DNA from: Desulfobulbus propionicus
Lineage (GTDB): Bacteria; Desulfobacterota; Desulfobulbia; Desulfobulbales; Desulfobulbaceae
Direction: 5' to 3'
Length of the DNA: 64,000 bases
NCBI GenBank assembly: GCA_002746685.1
Contig: PDQK01000029.1
Span: 1 to 64,000 of the forward strand
The stretch's first letter is position 1, and the number at the start of each line of letters is the position of its first letter. The notes beneath the pieces were generated by a model, which saw nothing but the letters and a program-made list of their open reading frames with translations, did not search any database and was not told where the DNA came from. Below are positions 16,866-25,602 of this stretch, piece after piece. The position numbers and the translations under genes were made by a program.

Positions 16866-18169
16866 GTTAGCGCATTGTTGTTCGGGTTGGATTTATCCAG
16901 GTTAAAAAGTGAGCGGATAATGCTTATCCTTTCCATCTTGCTCGCTTCTTCACCACCTGCCTTGAGGTATTGCATGGGGCTATGCATGAGTTTATTGGCA
17001 ATAGCTGCAGCCATCTTTTCAATGGACTTGAGCTGCTCTTCACTTGCCCCCTGGTTTTTCAGCTTGTGGGTGGTTTTATCGACTTCAATCCGGACCACCT
17101 CATCAATCATGTTACGCAACTCAATAATGGTGGGGGTAGCGACCAGATTTTCAAGCCAGCGGTTGAACTTGAGCTTTTCCTCGGCAACGATCCGTTCGCC
17201 TTTTACCGCCTCACGGTCACGCTCACATTTGTTCATCTCCACGACATTTTTCAGTTCATCAATGTCGTAGAGATACACATTTCCAAGCTCGTTGATTTTT
17301 GCATCCAGATCACGCGGTACTGCGATATCGATGAAAAACAGCGGTCGATTACGTCGTTCCCGCATCACCGAACGAACGTCTTCCTTGGTCAAAATCAGAC
17401 CAGGGGCACCGGTTGAACTGATAACAATATCGACCTGTTCAAGCTGCTCAAGGAGTTCTCCCAGATCAACGGCGCGTCCATTAAAACAACGGGCCAGGGT
17501 AAGGGCATTTTTCAGGGTTCTGTTTGCCACCACTACTTCGGCAACGCCTTGCCCGACAAGGTGCTCAGCAGCAAGCTCGGCCATCTCACCGGCACCAATG
17601 AGTAACACTTTCTTGTCCTGCAGATCACCAAAAATTTTCCTGGCAAGCTCCACCGCAGCATAACTGATGGACACAGCGCTGGCACCGATATTGGTCTCGG
17701 TTCGCACCCGCTTAGCAACAGAAAACGCCTTATGCAACAGTTTGTTGAGTACGTATCCGCTGGATTTTGTTTGCGCAGCATGGCGGTAGGCATGCTTAAG
17801 TTGCCCCAGAATCTGCGCCTCTCCCACAATCATGGAATCCAGGCTGGAAGCCACCATGAACAGGTGTCCTATGGCGTCTTCATTAACATAATTATACACA
17901 TACTGACCAAGCTCCTGCTTATCCATCCGTCCAGCAAACAAGACATCCAGCACCTTATCACTGGTGCTTACAGGCTCTTCACTGGTGAACAGCACCTCCA
18001 CCCGGTTGCAGGTGGAAAGCAGGAAGCACTCTTTCACGGCATCCAGCTTCCCCAGGGCCAGGAGCGCTTCCTCATACTCACCGGAAAGTGCCAGTTTTTC
18101 CCGCACCGCCAATGGCGTCGTTTTATGGTTGACCCCTAACAGGACTATGGAATCATGCGGCATAGACAT
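16862..18169 (-). CDS. hemA: glutamyl-tRNA reductase
   Basis: The 435-residue protein has the full HemA layout. The catalytic domain has GVNHKTTPLAVREKLA and STCNRVEV (Cys54 nucleophile), followed by MIVGEAQILGQ. The NADPH domain has LLIGAGEMAELAAEHLVGQG, ISSTGAPG and DIAVPRDLD. The long C-terminal dimerisation helix ends the protein. It reduces glutamyl-tRNA to glutamate-1-semialdehyde, the first step to heme, siroheme and cobalamin in the C5 pathway. Its start overlaps the end of the membrane gene upstream by 17 bases. Met1 and Met3 are both possible starts. Confidence 0.96.
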   Translation of the reverse strand: MSMPHDSIVLLGVNHKTTPLAVREKLALSGEYEEALLALGKLDAVKECFLLSTCNRVEVLFTSEEPVSTSDKVLDVLFAGRMDKQELGQYVYNYVNEDAIGHLFMVASSLDSMIVGEAQILGQLKHAYRHAAQTKSSGYVLNKLLHKAFSVAKRVRTETNIGASAVSISYAAVELARKIFGDLQDKKVLLIGAGEMAELAAEHLVGQGVAEVVVANRTLKNALTLARCFNGRAVDLGELLEQLEQVDIVISSTGAPGLILTKEDVRSVMRERRNRPLFFIDIAVPRDLDAKINELGNVYLYDIDELKNVVEMNKCERDREAVKGERIVAEEKLKFNRWLENLVATPTIIELRNMIDEVVRIEVDKTTHKLKNQGASEEQLKSIEKMAAAIANKLMHSPMQYLKAGGEEASKMERISIIRSLFNLDKSNPNNNALT

Positions 18170-18971
18170 GCATCCCTTTTAAGAAAAAGGATACCCCCCA
18201 CAAGGTGAACAGGGCTGACAAAAAGGCAATAATGCAAATATATGCAACCCGTTTACCGCGCCAGCCAGCGGTAAATCGTTGATGTATGACGCCGGCATAA
18301 AGAAACCAGGTAATCAGTGACCACGCCTCTTTCGGATCCCAGCGCCAGTACGTCCCCCAAGCCTGCTTGGCCCACAGTACCCCGGTGAGCAGCCCAACGG
18401 TAAGTAAGGTGAACCCAACACTTAAGCAGTGGTGATTGAGTTTTTCCAGAGCTTCCAGGGAAGGGAGGCGTGAGTAAAACAAACCAAAACTTTTCTGCTT
18501 GATCTCCCGTTCCTGAAGCAAGTACATGATAGAACCCAGGAAAGCAAGTGCTAAAAAGGCATAGGAAAGAAGAGCTATGGAGGCGTGAAGCGGTAGCCAG
18601 AACGATTGAAATACCGGAGCCAGCGGAATGATAACACGGGAAGAAAAGGCGGCAACCAACATTAAGCTGACCACCAATATGGAGACAAAGGTGCCCAGAT
18701 TTTTCACCGTATAGCGCCAGCGAAATGAAAGATAACACCAGGCAATGGACCAGGCAAAAAATGAAATGGTCTCGTGGTGGCTGGTTATGGGGGTGTGACC
18801 AGCTTCGATGTATCTGAAAATAATATTTAAGGTGTGCGCAACGGCGGCACCAAAGAACACCCACCTGGCAATACTTCTGGCCTTCTTCTTTTCAGAAAGA
18901 AAAAAAATGAGATAGAGTGCTGCAGAGACCACATAGGTAACGCAGCTTACCTGGAATAGCAAAAAACTCAT
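18153..18971 (-). CDS. CcsA/HemX-like cytochrome c assembly membrane protein
   Basis: The 272-residue protein has about eight hydrophobic helices and the tryptophan-rich heme-handling motif WGTYWRWDPKEAWSLITW. His residues flank it (SHHETISF early, LPLHASIALLSYAF, AGVIHQRF). This is the CcsA/CcmF superfamily fold that presents heme for cytochrome c maturation. In the neighbourhood of hemA, the homolog HemX modulates glutamyl-tRNA reductase level, so both roles are possible. It overlaps the siroheme gene by 4 bases upstream and hemA by 17 downstream. No CcsB/ResB partner is in the window. Confidence 0.85.
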   Translation of the reverse strand: MSFLLFQVSCVTYVVSAALYLIFFLSEKKKARSIARWVFFGAAVAHTLNIIFRYIEAGHTPITSHHETISFFAWSIAWCYLSFRWRYTVKNLGTFVSILVVSLMLVAAFSSRVIIPLAPVFQSFWLPLHASIALLSYAFLALAFLGSIMYLLQEREIKQKSFGLFYSRLPSLEALEKLNHHCLSVGFTLLTVGLLTGVLWAKQAWGTYWRWDPKEAWSLITWFLYAGVIHQRFTAGWRGKRVAYICIIAFLSALFTLWGVSFFLKGMHVYAA

Positions 18972-19633
18972 GTTCGACTCTCTTTGATGCGCATCCAGTC
19001 TATTTCGATGGATGGCCCCAGCACGTTTTCAATATGGGATGCAACCAACTCCCACTGGCCCTGTTTAATCCACCCGAGTATATCCTCATCAAAGATTTTC
19101 TGGAACAGAATTCTTTTCTCCTGCTGCTGAGCAACACTGCCTATAACCTGCTGACGCACCTGACTCATGAGTTCCAGCAGCACACCGAACTCTTCGCCAA
19201 TGTGTGGTTCCAGGCGTTTTCTCACCATGGCAGACATGGCCGGACTCTTTCCATTGGTGGAAATGGCGATGGTGAGCTCACCACGATGGATGGAGGCTGG
19301 GACGTGAAAATCACAGCAGTCTGGATGGTCAGCAACGTTGATCAGCACATTCTGCTGGTTGGCGTCTGCAAGTATTTGTTGCTGAACCTTGGTGTTGGAA
19401 GTTGCCGCAAAAACCAGAAAAGCCCCGGCGAGATCTCCTGTGCTATATTCCTTGTTCCACCACTCAATGTGCTCATTTTTAACCAGCTGCTGGAGGTACT
19501 CAGTAAGATCAGGGCTGATAAGACGTACACACCCGTGCTGGGAAAGAATTTCTTTTACCTTGCGCTCAGCCACACCGCCGCCACCAATGACGACGCAGAG
19601 CTTATTGGTGAGCTGTAAACAGATAGGATACAC
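18968..19633 (-). CDS. precorrin-2 dehydrogenase / sirohydrochlorin ferrochelatase (Met8/CysG-N type)
   Basis: The 221-residue protein starts with the NAD-binding LCVVIGGGGVAERKVKEIL. It continues with NVADHPDCCDFHVPASIHRG and ISTNGKSPAMSAMVRKRLE, all typical of the CysG N-terminal domain and yeast Met8. It oxidises precorrin-2 to sirohydrochlorin and may insert iron to give siroheme, the cofactor of dissimilatory and assimilatory sulfite reductases. In sulfate reducers siroheme also feeds heme synthesis (ahb route). It is the first gene of the operon met8-ccsA-hemA-168 aa. No uroporphyrinogen methyltransferase domain is fused. Confidence 0.92.
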   Translation of the reverse strand: MYPICLQLTNKLCVVIGGGGVAERKVKEILSQHGCVRLISPDLTEYLQQLVKNEHIEWWNKEYSTGDLAGAFLVFAATSNTKVQQQILADANQQNVLINVADHPDCCDFHVPASIHRGELTIAISTNGKSPAMSAMVRKRLEPHIGEEFGVLLELMSQVRQQVIGSVAQQQEKRILFQKIFDEDILGWIKQGQWELVASHIENVLGPSIEIDWMRIKESRT

Positions 19634-19670
19634 GTTGCACTAGCGTGTTAGAGTAACGTTTAAGCAGGAG

Positions 19671-19707
19671 AAAAGAGCAACAATGCTACTCGTTGTTCAG
19701 CTCTTTT
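19671..19707 (-). terminator. hairpin at the end of the methyltransferase gene
   Basis: AAAAGAGC (19671-19678) and GCTCTTTT (19700-19707) pair, with an inner ACAA/TTGT extension. On the minus strand the descending arm ends in a short T-run. The outer arm on the coding side lies within the last codons of the methyltransferase gene. Confidence 0.5.
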
Positions 19708-20390
19708 GGTTGCAAACGAGCCAGCAGTATCATTGTATCTTTTTCCAGACTTTTCAATTTTCTTTTAGTCACACTGATGGAAAAATCCTTTTGGATACGC
19801 TCAAAAAACGGCGCAATATTCTGTCTGCTTGCATCATGGGCCAGCAGGATGGAACCACCAGGTTTGAGCGCCGAGGTAAAGGTTGCATGCAGTGGTTCAA
19901 AAAACTCTTTTCTATATAAAATCTCAGCCCCTGCAATAATATCAAATTGACCAATATCTGTGGGATTAAACCAATCATAATGCGTAATGGTAACGTCTTC
20001 GATATTACTGGCGGCAGCGTTAATTTGTAAAAAATCCAGAATTCGCTGCTCATAATCGGTCATTGTGACCTCATATCCCGCCGCGGCTGCTGCTAACCCT
20101 GTAACTCCCAACCCAGATCCCAGCTCAAGTAATGTTGTCCCAGACTTGGGACTCTGGGCAGCAAAAAAATGGGCCAACATCACCGTCGCGTCCCAAACGG
20201 TATTCCACAGCGGGAAATCAGCGCTATTTTTCAGCGGGTCTTTTCCATCCAGGAGCTGTTCAATATCAGTGCATTTGAGCAGGTTCAGCCGGGTATCTTT
20301 GATCTTCAGAGGCTCAAAGGCGACCTTGAGTTCACTCTTTATAGCCTTGTACAGCGCCAGTTCTTTTTCCGGTAAGGTTTGAGGATCCAT
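19686..20390 (-). CDS. class I SAM-dependent protein/small-molecule methyltransferase
   Basis: From ATG 20390 the protein has 234 residues. The longer frame to 20570 would overlap uppP and begins with a sequence that is only uppP read in another frame, so I rejected it. The Rossmann core shows LLELGSGLGVTGLAAAAAG (motif I), TMTDYEQRILDFLQINA (motif II) and DIIAGAEILYRKEFFEPL (post I/II). FPLWNTVWDATVMLAHFF before motif I resembles the lysine-methyltransferase-like (METTL21/KMT16) family. The substrate is unknown. It follows uppP by 25 bases on the same strand. Confidence 0.82.
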   Translation of the reverse strand: MDPQTLPEKELALYKAIKSELKVAFEPLKIKDTRLNLLKCTDIEQLLDGKDPLKNSADFPLWNTVWDATVMLAHFFAAQSPKSGTTLLELGSGLGVTGLAAAAAGYEVTMTDYEQRILDFLQINAAASNIEDVTITHYDWFNPTDIGQFDIIAGAEILYRKEFFEPLHATFTSALKPGGSILLAHDASRQNIAPFFERIQKDFSISVTKRKLKSLEKDTMILLARLQPKELNNE

Positions 20391-20415
20391 ATTCTTTGTC
20401 TTTGAAAAAGGGGAA

Positions 20416-21231
20416 TCAGGAAGGGTGAAAAAGGGTCCAGCCAATACCAATAGCAGAAACAAGCAAGCAGTAATAGCCAAACCAATGGAGCTGCCCTTTA
20501 CGAACAACCCGCATGAGTACGAGAATAGCAAAATAGCCGGAGACAGCTGAGGCAAGCGTTCCACCGGCAAGGTACACCATTTCTCCCTGGGTCGGAGGGG
20601 TTGCGATCAGGTCACTGAGTTTGAGTACAGCAGCTCCTAAAATAGCAGGGATGGACATGATAAAGGAAAAACGGGCTGCAGTCTCCCGCTGTACCCCCAT
20701 GAGCATTCCGGCAAAAATAGTGGAACCACTCCGCGAAAGCCCTGGCATAATGGCCATGGACTGGGCAACACCGATGAGAACGGATTTGGAAGCGGTGATC
20801 TTACCCGCTCTATCAGCAAGCCTGCGGGTAAGCAGCATTATGGTACCTGTCACAGCAAGCATGACATAGGTGATGAGAATGGTGCCAAAAATCTGCTCAA
20901 TATGATCTTTTAAAAAAAGGCCTGCAAAAACCGTTGGCAGGGTTGCCAGGATAATAAAAAAATTCCACTGATAGGCCTGTTGCAAGGTTTCATCTTGCTG
21001 ACGTGCCTGACGGGAAGAAAAAAGCGCCGTAACCATCATCAGGATATCTTGACGAAAGGCAATGACAACAGCCAGTAAAGTACCGAGGTGAAGCAATACC
21101 TCAAAGGCAATACCGGGATCATTGAAATCAAGCAACTGGGATCCAATAACCAGATGCCCTGAGCTTGAGACAGGCAAGAACTCGGTCAGCCCCTGGACAA
21201 TACCTAAAAGAATGGCTTTACATAATTCCAT
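20416..21231 (-). CDS. uppP: undecaprenyl-diphosphatase UppP (BacA)
   Basis: The start ATG 21231, preceded by AGGGTAA, gives 271 residues. The two active-site signatures are present: GLTEFLPVSSSGHLVIG near the N-terminus and PGLSRSGSTIFAGML at about residue 160. Seven or eight membrane helices fill the rest. It dephosphorylates undecaprenyl pyrophosphate to recycle the lipid carrier of peptidoglycan and O-antigen. A strong terminator just upstream separates it from the small exported protein gene. Confidence 0.95.
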   Translation of the reverse strand: MELCKAILLGIVQGLTEFLPVSSSGHLVIGSQLLDFNDPGIAFEVLLHLGTLLAVVIAFRQDILMMVTALFSSRQARQQDETLQQAYQWNFFIILATLPTVFAGLFLKDHIEQIFGTILITYVMLAVTGTIMLLTRRLADRAGKITASKSVLIGVAQSMAIMPGLSRSGSTIFAGMLMGVQRETAARFSFIMSIPAILGAAVLKLSDLIATPPTQGEMVYLAGGTLASAVSGYFAILVLMRVVRKGQLHWFGYYCLLVSAIGIGWTLFHPS

Positions 21232-21245
21232 GGTTACCCTATGAA

Positions 21246-21289
21246 CAAAAAAAGAGCGGGGTCGATGCAACAATCATCGTCCCCGCTCT
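21246..21289 (-). terminator. rho-independent terminator after the 66-aa exported protein gene
   Basis: On the minus strand AGAGCGGGG pairs with CCCCGCTCT (21253-21261 and 21281-21289), with further pairing inside, followed by seven T (21247-21253). It lies between the 66-aa gene and uppP. Confidence 0.88.
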
Positions 21290-21314
21290 GAAAACCAGCT
21301 GGAATGTTTGCTAA

Positions 21315-21515
21315 TTAGCAACCTTCAATAGCTTTCTTCTTCTTAGCTTTTACAGAAACCTTGTCACCTGCTTTCAGCTTGTCAGCTTTTTTACAAGTCA
21401 TGGTCACTTTGTCGCCTTCTACGGTGTCTACGGTACATTTAACAGAAGCAGCCATAACCACGCTGGCGCTCATCACGAAAGCACCTACCATAACAGCAGA
21501 AATTATCTTTTTCAT
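21315..21515 (-). CDS. small exported cysteine/lysine-rich protein, 66 aa
   Basis: The start ATG 21515 has AGGAGG 6 bases upstream; the longer frame to 21611 is non-coding in character. A Sec signal peptide (MKKIISAVMVGAFVMSASVV, cleavage after VMA) leaves a mature protein of about 44 residues. It has three cysteines (VKCTVD, MTCKK, EGC at the end) and a very basic tail (KAKKKKAIEGC). The pattern VDTVEGDKVTMTC...KLKAGDKVSVK suggests a small beta barrel. The function is unknown; the site is periplasmic or secreted. It has its own terminator, so it may be highly expressed. Confidence 0.8.
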   Translation of the reverse strand: MKKIISAVMVGAFVMSASVVMAASVKCTVDTVEGDKVTMTCKKADKLKAGDKVSVKAKKKKAIEGC

Positions 21516-21642
21516 AACATCCTCCTCTTTAATTAATATTGGTGGTCTAAAAACCACTTTGCCTTTCTTTTTGCCAGAAAAGGTACGAAAAAAGAAGAAC
21601 GTTGTCAACAAGAAAGCAGGATTTCCACCCCAATACCGTATG

Positions 21643-22137
21643 TTAAAGGACTGATTTAATATCTTTTTCCAGCAATGGACGTGGAATATAACCTGGATAT
21701 TTTTTTACCACATGTCCAGCCTTGTTGACCAAAAATGAGGTGGGAATGCCGATAATACCGCCAAACTTGCGTGGTGTTGCCTGATCAGCCATGAGCACTG
21801 GATAAGCAATCTTTTGCTGTTTCACAAGCTTCTCCACCACAGCAGGGCCCCTCTCATCCACTGAAAGAGCAATTACACTAAAACCATCTTGCTGATACTT
21901 CTGGTGCAGCTCTTTTAATACCGGGATTTCCTGACGACAGGGAGCACACCAGGTGGCAAAAAAGGTGATCAGCAGAGCTTTTCCTTCAAAGGAGGTGCTC
22001 TTCACGACCTTGCCATCAGTCACAGCTGGTAACGAAAACTGCGGCATATCAACAGCCGCCTGGCTTATACATGGCATGCTGCAGAGTATGCAAATCAATA
22101 TAATGTAAACAGCTAACCTTTTACCGGGTAAAACCAT
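21643..22137 (-). CDS. TlpA/ResA-like periplasmic thioredoxin
   Basis: The start ATG 22137 has AAGGAGAG upstream and gives 164 residues. An N-terminal hydrophobic segment (KRLAVYIILICILCSMPCIS) acts as signal or anchor. The thioredoxin fold has the active site FFATWCAPCRQEIPVL and the cis-proline loop GIPTSFLV. Such proteins reduce periplasmic disulfides, often apocytochrome c haem-binding cysteines. It lies downstream of the flagellar-rod-like gene on the same strand, and no partner is evident. Confidence 0.9.
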   Translation of the reverse strand: MVLPGKRLAVYIILICILCSMPCISQAAVDMPQFSLPAVTDGKVVKSTSFEGKALLITFFATWCAPCRQEIPVLKELHQKYQQDGFSVIALSVDERGPAVVEKLVKQQKIAYPVLMADQATPRKFGGIIGIPTSFLVNKAGHVVKKYPGYIPRPLLEKDIKSVL

Positions 22138-22328
22138 ACTGCTCTCCTTATGACACATTCAGACTGGTATCGCTTCAGACGCACTATACAGTATATTTGA
22201 AGAAAAGGGTGGGCAAAGAGAAAATTTTTTCCGCAATGGTTGTGGAAGAGAAGGGAACAATCAAATTACAATGTGGTACATCACAAATACAAATTGGTAC
22301 TCCACCTTTGTAACTGAAAGGAAAAGGC

Positions 22329-22682
22329 TTACCCCTTAATATCAAGTAAGGTAGCAGCCATCTCATCTGCGGTTTGCATTGTCTTTATATTGGCATTGTA
22401 GGTGTGCTGACTCATCATCATGGAGGGCATTTCCTCTGCCAGATCAACGTTGGACTTCTCCACATATTCCATTTTATCGCTGGTCTGCTCCTGAACTACC
22501 GGGCCTGGCGTTTCCACCCTTTCAACCGTAGCCCTCACGCCTTGCAGTTCTTCTGCTGACTGAACCACCCTGCTTTTCTTAAAACCATCGGTATTGAGAT
22601 TGGCAACATTATTGGCAGTGGAATTCACTCTGACAGCTGTTACCTGGAGCCCGGAAAGGCTTGCATTCATAGCGCTGATCAT
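22329..22682 (-). CDS. short flagellar basal-body rod-like protein
   Basis: From ATG 22682 (GGAGAT upstream) the protein has 117 residues. Residues 1-35 (ASLSGLQVTAVRVNSTANNV, ANLNTDGFKKSR) are the rod-protein N-terminal domain. The end (VDLAEEMPSMMMSQHTYNAN...ADEMAATLLDIKG) is the matching C-terminal domain. The middle is nearly absent, so it is like FlgB/FlgC but shorter. No other flagellar gene lies in the window, making it an orphan. It may be a rod or export-apparatus accessory, or a relic. Confidence 0.8.
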   Translation of the reverse strand: MISAMNASLSGLQVTAVRVNSTANNVANLNTDGFKKSRVVQSAEELQGVRATVERVETPGPVVQEQTSDKMEYVEKSNVDLAEEMPSMMMSQHTYNANIKTMQTADEMAATLLDIKG

Positions 22683-23063
22683 ACTTGTATCTCCATTTTG
22701 GTTACGTAGTTCTTCACCATTATGCAGAAAATGCACCACCTGAAAAATACCCAATCATAGGGTCTGTACGTTGACTTCTACCGTGGACCTGATCCTGGGT
22801 ACTTGAGATTTGTGCAACCACTCTTTTTCGCTCTACACGGGTATGCGCAAATAAGTGATCGGACAAAGATGAGGCGCCCGTACTCAGCTACGCTACAAAG
22901 CATGGTCACTGTTTCCTTGTGCCATTTTCAAAAAACATTGCGCCTTTAGGTTGTAACGATTAGATAGGTGGTGCATGGAGGGATTTTTGAATAAGCACAT
23001 TCACTCTATCTTTTCACGTATTTCAGCCATTCTATTTAATAACATTTCAATTACACGCCTAAA
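22683..23063. other. 381-base gene-free interval between divergent genes
   Basis: It separates the rod-like gene (minus) from the SurA-like gene (plus). I see no ORF with a ribosome site, no hairpin with a T-run and no tRNA. It should hold two divergent promoters. A TGGCAC on the minus strand near 22920 lacks the TTGC element of a sigma54 promoter. Confidence 0.4.
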
Positions 23064-24047
23064 ATGACTGGTAATAAAATTCCCCTGTATTTCCTGCTCG
23101 TCTTCTTTTTTACCTTGTCCTCTGCAGCAGCAGAGTTGGTTGACCGTAGCGTTGCCATTGTCAATGATGATATTATCACCCTGTCTGAGGTGAACGAGAT
23201 GGGACAACCATTGTTTAAAAAAGCTGCTGCAGAAGTTCCACCAGACCAGCTTGAACAGGTAATCCAACAGATTCGCAGCGAAGTTATCGGCAAACTTGTG
23301 GATCAAAAATTGCTCTTCCAAAAGGCTGCCCAGCTGAACATTTCAGTTTCCGATCAGGAAGTCGACAACGCCATTCAACGTATCCTTTCCAGAAACAAGA
23401 TAACCAAAAAACAGTTTGTGCAAGAACTTGCTGATATCGGCATGACCGAGGCACTCTACCGCAGCGATCTAATGGGGCAGATTCTTCAGTCCAAGCTGGT
23501 TAATTACGAGGTACGCTCCAAGGTGATCATCACCGAAGAGCAGATCATTGACCATTATGACATGAATTATACCGATCAGGTGGGGGAAGGCGGGTACTAC
23601 ATTCTTCAGCTTGGTGTTGGGTGGGGCAATATAGATGCGCAAGGCAACATAATCACCCAGGAGCAAGCAAAAAAACGCATTGCAGCCTTGCATCAGAAAG
23701 CAAAAAATGGCGAACCATTTAAAGAGCTTGCCAAACAGTACTCCACCTTACCCTCTGCCGTTGATGGTGGTGACCTGGGTGTTTTCCAGGCAGAAGAAAT
23801 GGCCTCCTTCATGCGTAAAGCTATTGTAGGGCTTCGTCCAGGAGAAATAAGCGAGATTGTTGCAGCACCAGACAGTTACCAATTTTTTACAGTTCTTTCC
23901 AGCCAGGAGGGCCAAATCATCACCAAGGTTCCCTATGAATCAGTAAAGGAAGAGATACGCGAAAAATTGTATCAGGAAAAAATGAAAGCGCTCTATGAGG
24001 AGTGGATAAAGTCCATCCGCGAGCAGGCCTACATCAAAATCCTGTAG
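23064..24047 (+). CDS. SurA-like periplasmic peptidyl-prolyl isomerase/chaperone
   Basis: The 327-residue protein has a Sec signal peptide (IPLYFLLVFFFTLSSAAA), then a SurA N-terminal chaperone domain (VDRSVAIVNDDIITLSEVNE). One parvulin domain follows at about residues 175-275 (YYILQLGVGW...KRIAALHQKA...DGGDLGVFQAEEM), then a C-terminal helix. E. coli SurA has two parvulin repeats; this has one. It would assist outer-membrane protein folding. It is followed by RodZ-like and RecO genes at tight spacing. Confidence 0.88.
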   Translation: MTGNKIPLYFLLVFFFTLSSAAAELVDRSVAIVNDDIITLSEVNEMGQPLFKKAAAEVPPDQLEQVIQQIRSEVIGKLVDQKLLFQKAAQLNISVSDQEVDNAIQRILSRNKITKKQFVQELADIGMTEALYRSDLMGQILQSKLVNYEVRSKVIITEEQIIDHYDMNYTDQVGEGGYYILQLGVGWGNIDAQGNIITQEQAKKRIAALHQKAKNGEPFKELAKQYSTLPSAVDGGDLGVFQAEEMASFMRKAIVGLRPGEISEIVAAPDSYQFFTVLSSQEGQIITKVPYESVKEEIREKLYQEKMKALYEEWIKSIREQAYIKIL

Positions 24048-24061
24048 ATCCAAAGACTGGC

Positions 24062-24847
24062 ATGCGCATAAAAGAAAAGACCTTTCAGCCCGAGGACCAG
24101 AAGGTTATCGGTAGTCAACTCAAACATCTGCGGGAGGAAAAAGGACTCACCCTCGAACAGGTCTCCCAGGAAACCAAAATATCACTTTCCAACCTCAGGG
24201 CAATGGAAGAGCACGATTTTGCCAAACTACCGGCAGACACCTTTACCAAGGGATTGCTCATCCTTTATGGTAATTTCCTTGGCGAAGATGGCCAGCTTAT
24301 GGCTACCCGGTTTATTACTGAACGTCATGCAACAGGCAGAAAATCTGACCGCTCTTTTCGCAAGACCACAGTTGACCACACCCTGACCCCCAAAAAAATG
24401 GCCGAACCCTCTCATATACCCTCAGCTACAGTTGCAGCGGCACTTTTCTCGTTGATTGCGATAAGCTTCACCTTGTTCTGCCTGTACACTTCGTGGAACC
24501 CATTTACCTTTTTCACCGGCACAACCCAGAACATTACGTCAAGCATTATGGCTGTTTTTGATGATACACCAACCGAAGAGAGCACTTATGTGAGAGGGGA
24601 GCGTATTGAGGTTAAGGTGGAATTTATCCAGGATGGTTCGGTGGAAGTGAATATTGACGATCAACCAACCGCTCATCAGGCCTTTGTGAAGAGTCAAAAA
24701 GGGCACTGGTTGGCTGAAGAAAAGCTGCTCCTGCGATTTTCAGATCCTGGCATTGCCGAGCTGATGCTTAATGGTCAACCTTTACCCTTTCCTGAAGATC
24801 ATTCCGGTCAGTTCCTGATCCAGTTGGAAAAAGCTAGCGCTGAGTAA
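24062..24847 (+). CDS. RodZ-like cytoskeletal/HTH membrane protein
   Basis: Starting at ATG 24062 (14 bases after the SurA-like stop) the protein has 261 residues. An Xre-type helix-turn-helix (GSQLKHLREEKGLTLEQVSQ, TKISLSNLRAMEEHDFAKLP) is followed by a linker. One transmembrane helix (TVAAALFSLIAISFTLFCLY) and a periplasmic beta-rich domain (DUF4115-like: VEVKFIQDGSVEVNIDDQ-type strand pattern) complete it. The layout matches RodZ, which links MreB to the cell-wall machinery. The longer in-frame start at 24002 overlaps the SurA-like gene and is unlikely. Confidence 0.8.
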   Translation: MRIKEKTFQPEDQKVIGSQLKHLREEKGLTLEQVSQETKISLSNLRAMEEHDFAKLPADTFTKGLLILYGNFLGEDGQLMATRFITERHATGRKSDRSFRKTTVDHTLTPKKMAEPSHIPSATVAAALFSLIAISFTLFCLYTSWNPFTFFTGTTQNITSSIMAVFDDTPTEESTYVRGERIEVKVEFIQDGSVEVNIDDQPTAHQAFVKSQKGHWLAEEKLLLRFSDPGIAELMLNGQPLPFPEDHSGQFLIQLEKASAE

Positions 24848-25602
24848 TGGAAGTTCAGCGTACCAGGGCGCTGGTACTGAAAACAAGCGACCATGGTGAG
24901 GCTGACAAAATTCTCACTTTTTTCAGTGATACCCTGGGCAAGGTAACCGGTATTGCAAAGGGTGCAAAACGCAGTAAAAAACGTTTTGTCAACAAGCTGG
25001 AGCCGTTTTCCAGGCTCACCATCTATTACAAACCTTCACGCGCAGGCACGCTGCTTTTTATCAGTGAAGCTGAACTTGACGCAGCCTTTCTTGTTTTACG
25101 CCAGTCCTATCCATGCTACTGCACCAGTGCCTATCTTTGTGAACTGGTGCTGCGATTTACCAAGGAACGGGATGCTGAAAAAAATTTGTATGATGTGCTG
25201 AACTGGGCAATGACCGCCCTTGAAAATGGGGAAAGGCCGCTTAAGGTGGCAGCACTGTTTCACATCAGGCTCCTTGACATAACCGGGTATCGGCCAGAGA
25301 TCGATCAGTGTGGAGGGTGCGGAAACCCGCTCATGCCACGGGAGTTGTATAGTTTTGCCCCCAACACAGGTACCCTGCTGTGCACTCAATGCCAGCCAGG
25401 ATACCAAAACCCGGCAAATGCTCTGACCGTGCAAACTTTAAAATTTCTAGAGCGTGCCCAAGGCCTCAACCTGGAACGACTGAGCCGCCTCCAGATTCCT
25501 GACAAGGGAGCCAAGGTCACCTTGCAGGCCCTGTACCGTTTTTCCTGCTCACTGCTCCAACAGGATATTCACTCCTGGAAGCCGTTCAAGGCACTCTTTT
25601 AG
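24847..25602 (+). CDS. recO: DNA repair protein RecO
   Basis: The 251-residue protein has the RecO OB-fold N-terminus (ALVLKTSDHGEADKILTFFS, GIAKGAKRSKKRF) and the four-cysteine zinc motif CGGCG...CTQC at about residues 155-185. It works with RecR to load RecA on SSB-coated single strands in the RecFOR pathway. The start overlaps the RodZ-like stop by one base (TAATG), indicating coupling. Its last 4 bases overlap the convergent SNF2 gene. Confidence 0.95.
   Translation: MEVQRTRALVLKTSDHGEADKILTFFSDTLGKVTGIAKGAKRSKKRFVNKLEPFSRLTIYYKPSRAGTLLFISEAELDAAFLVLRQSYPCYCTSAYLCELVLRFTKERDAEKNLYDVLNWAMTALENGERPLKVAALFHIRLLDITGYRPEIDQCGGCGNPLMPRELYSFAPNTGTLLCTQCQPGYQNPANALTVQTLKFLERAQGLNLERLSRLQIPDKGAKVTLQALYRFSCSLLQQDIHSWKPFKALF

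Noticed and set aside
16755..17270. 171-codon plus-strand ORF across hemA
   Set aside because: hemA is unmistakable on the other strand.
20391..20570. 60-codon N-terminal extension of the methyltransferase
   Set aside because: It lies inside uppP and reads as uppP in another frame; ATG 20390 follows uppP cleanly.
22683..23063. Sigma54 promoter for the rod-like gene
   Set aside because: TGGCAC occurs on the minus strand but lacks the TTGC half at the right spacing.
24002..24061. Upstream start of the RodZ-like gene
   Set aside because: It overlaps the end of the SurA-like gene; the later ATG begins the HTH domain.
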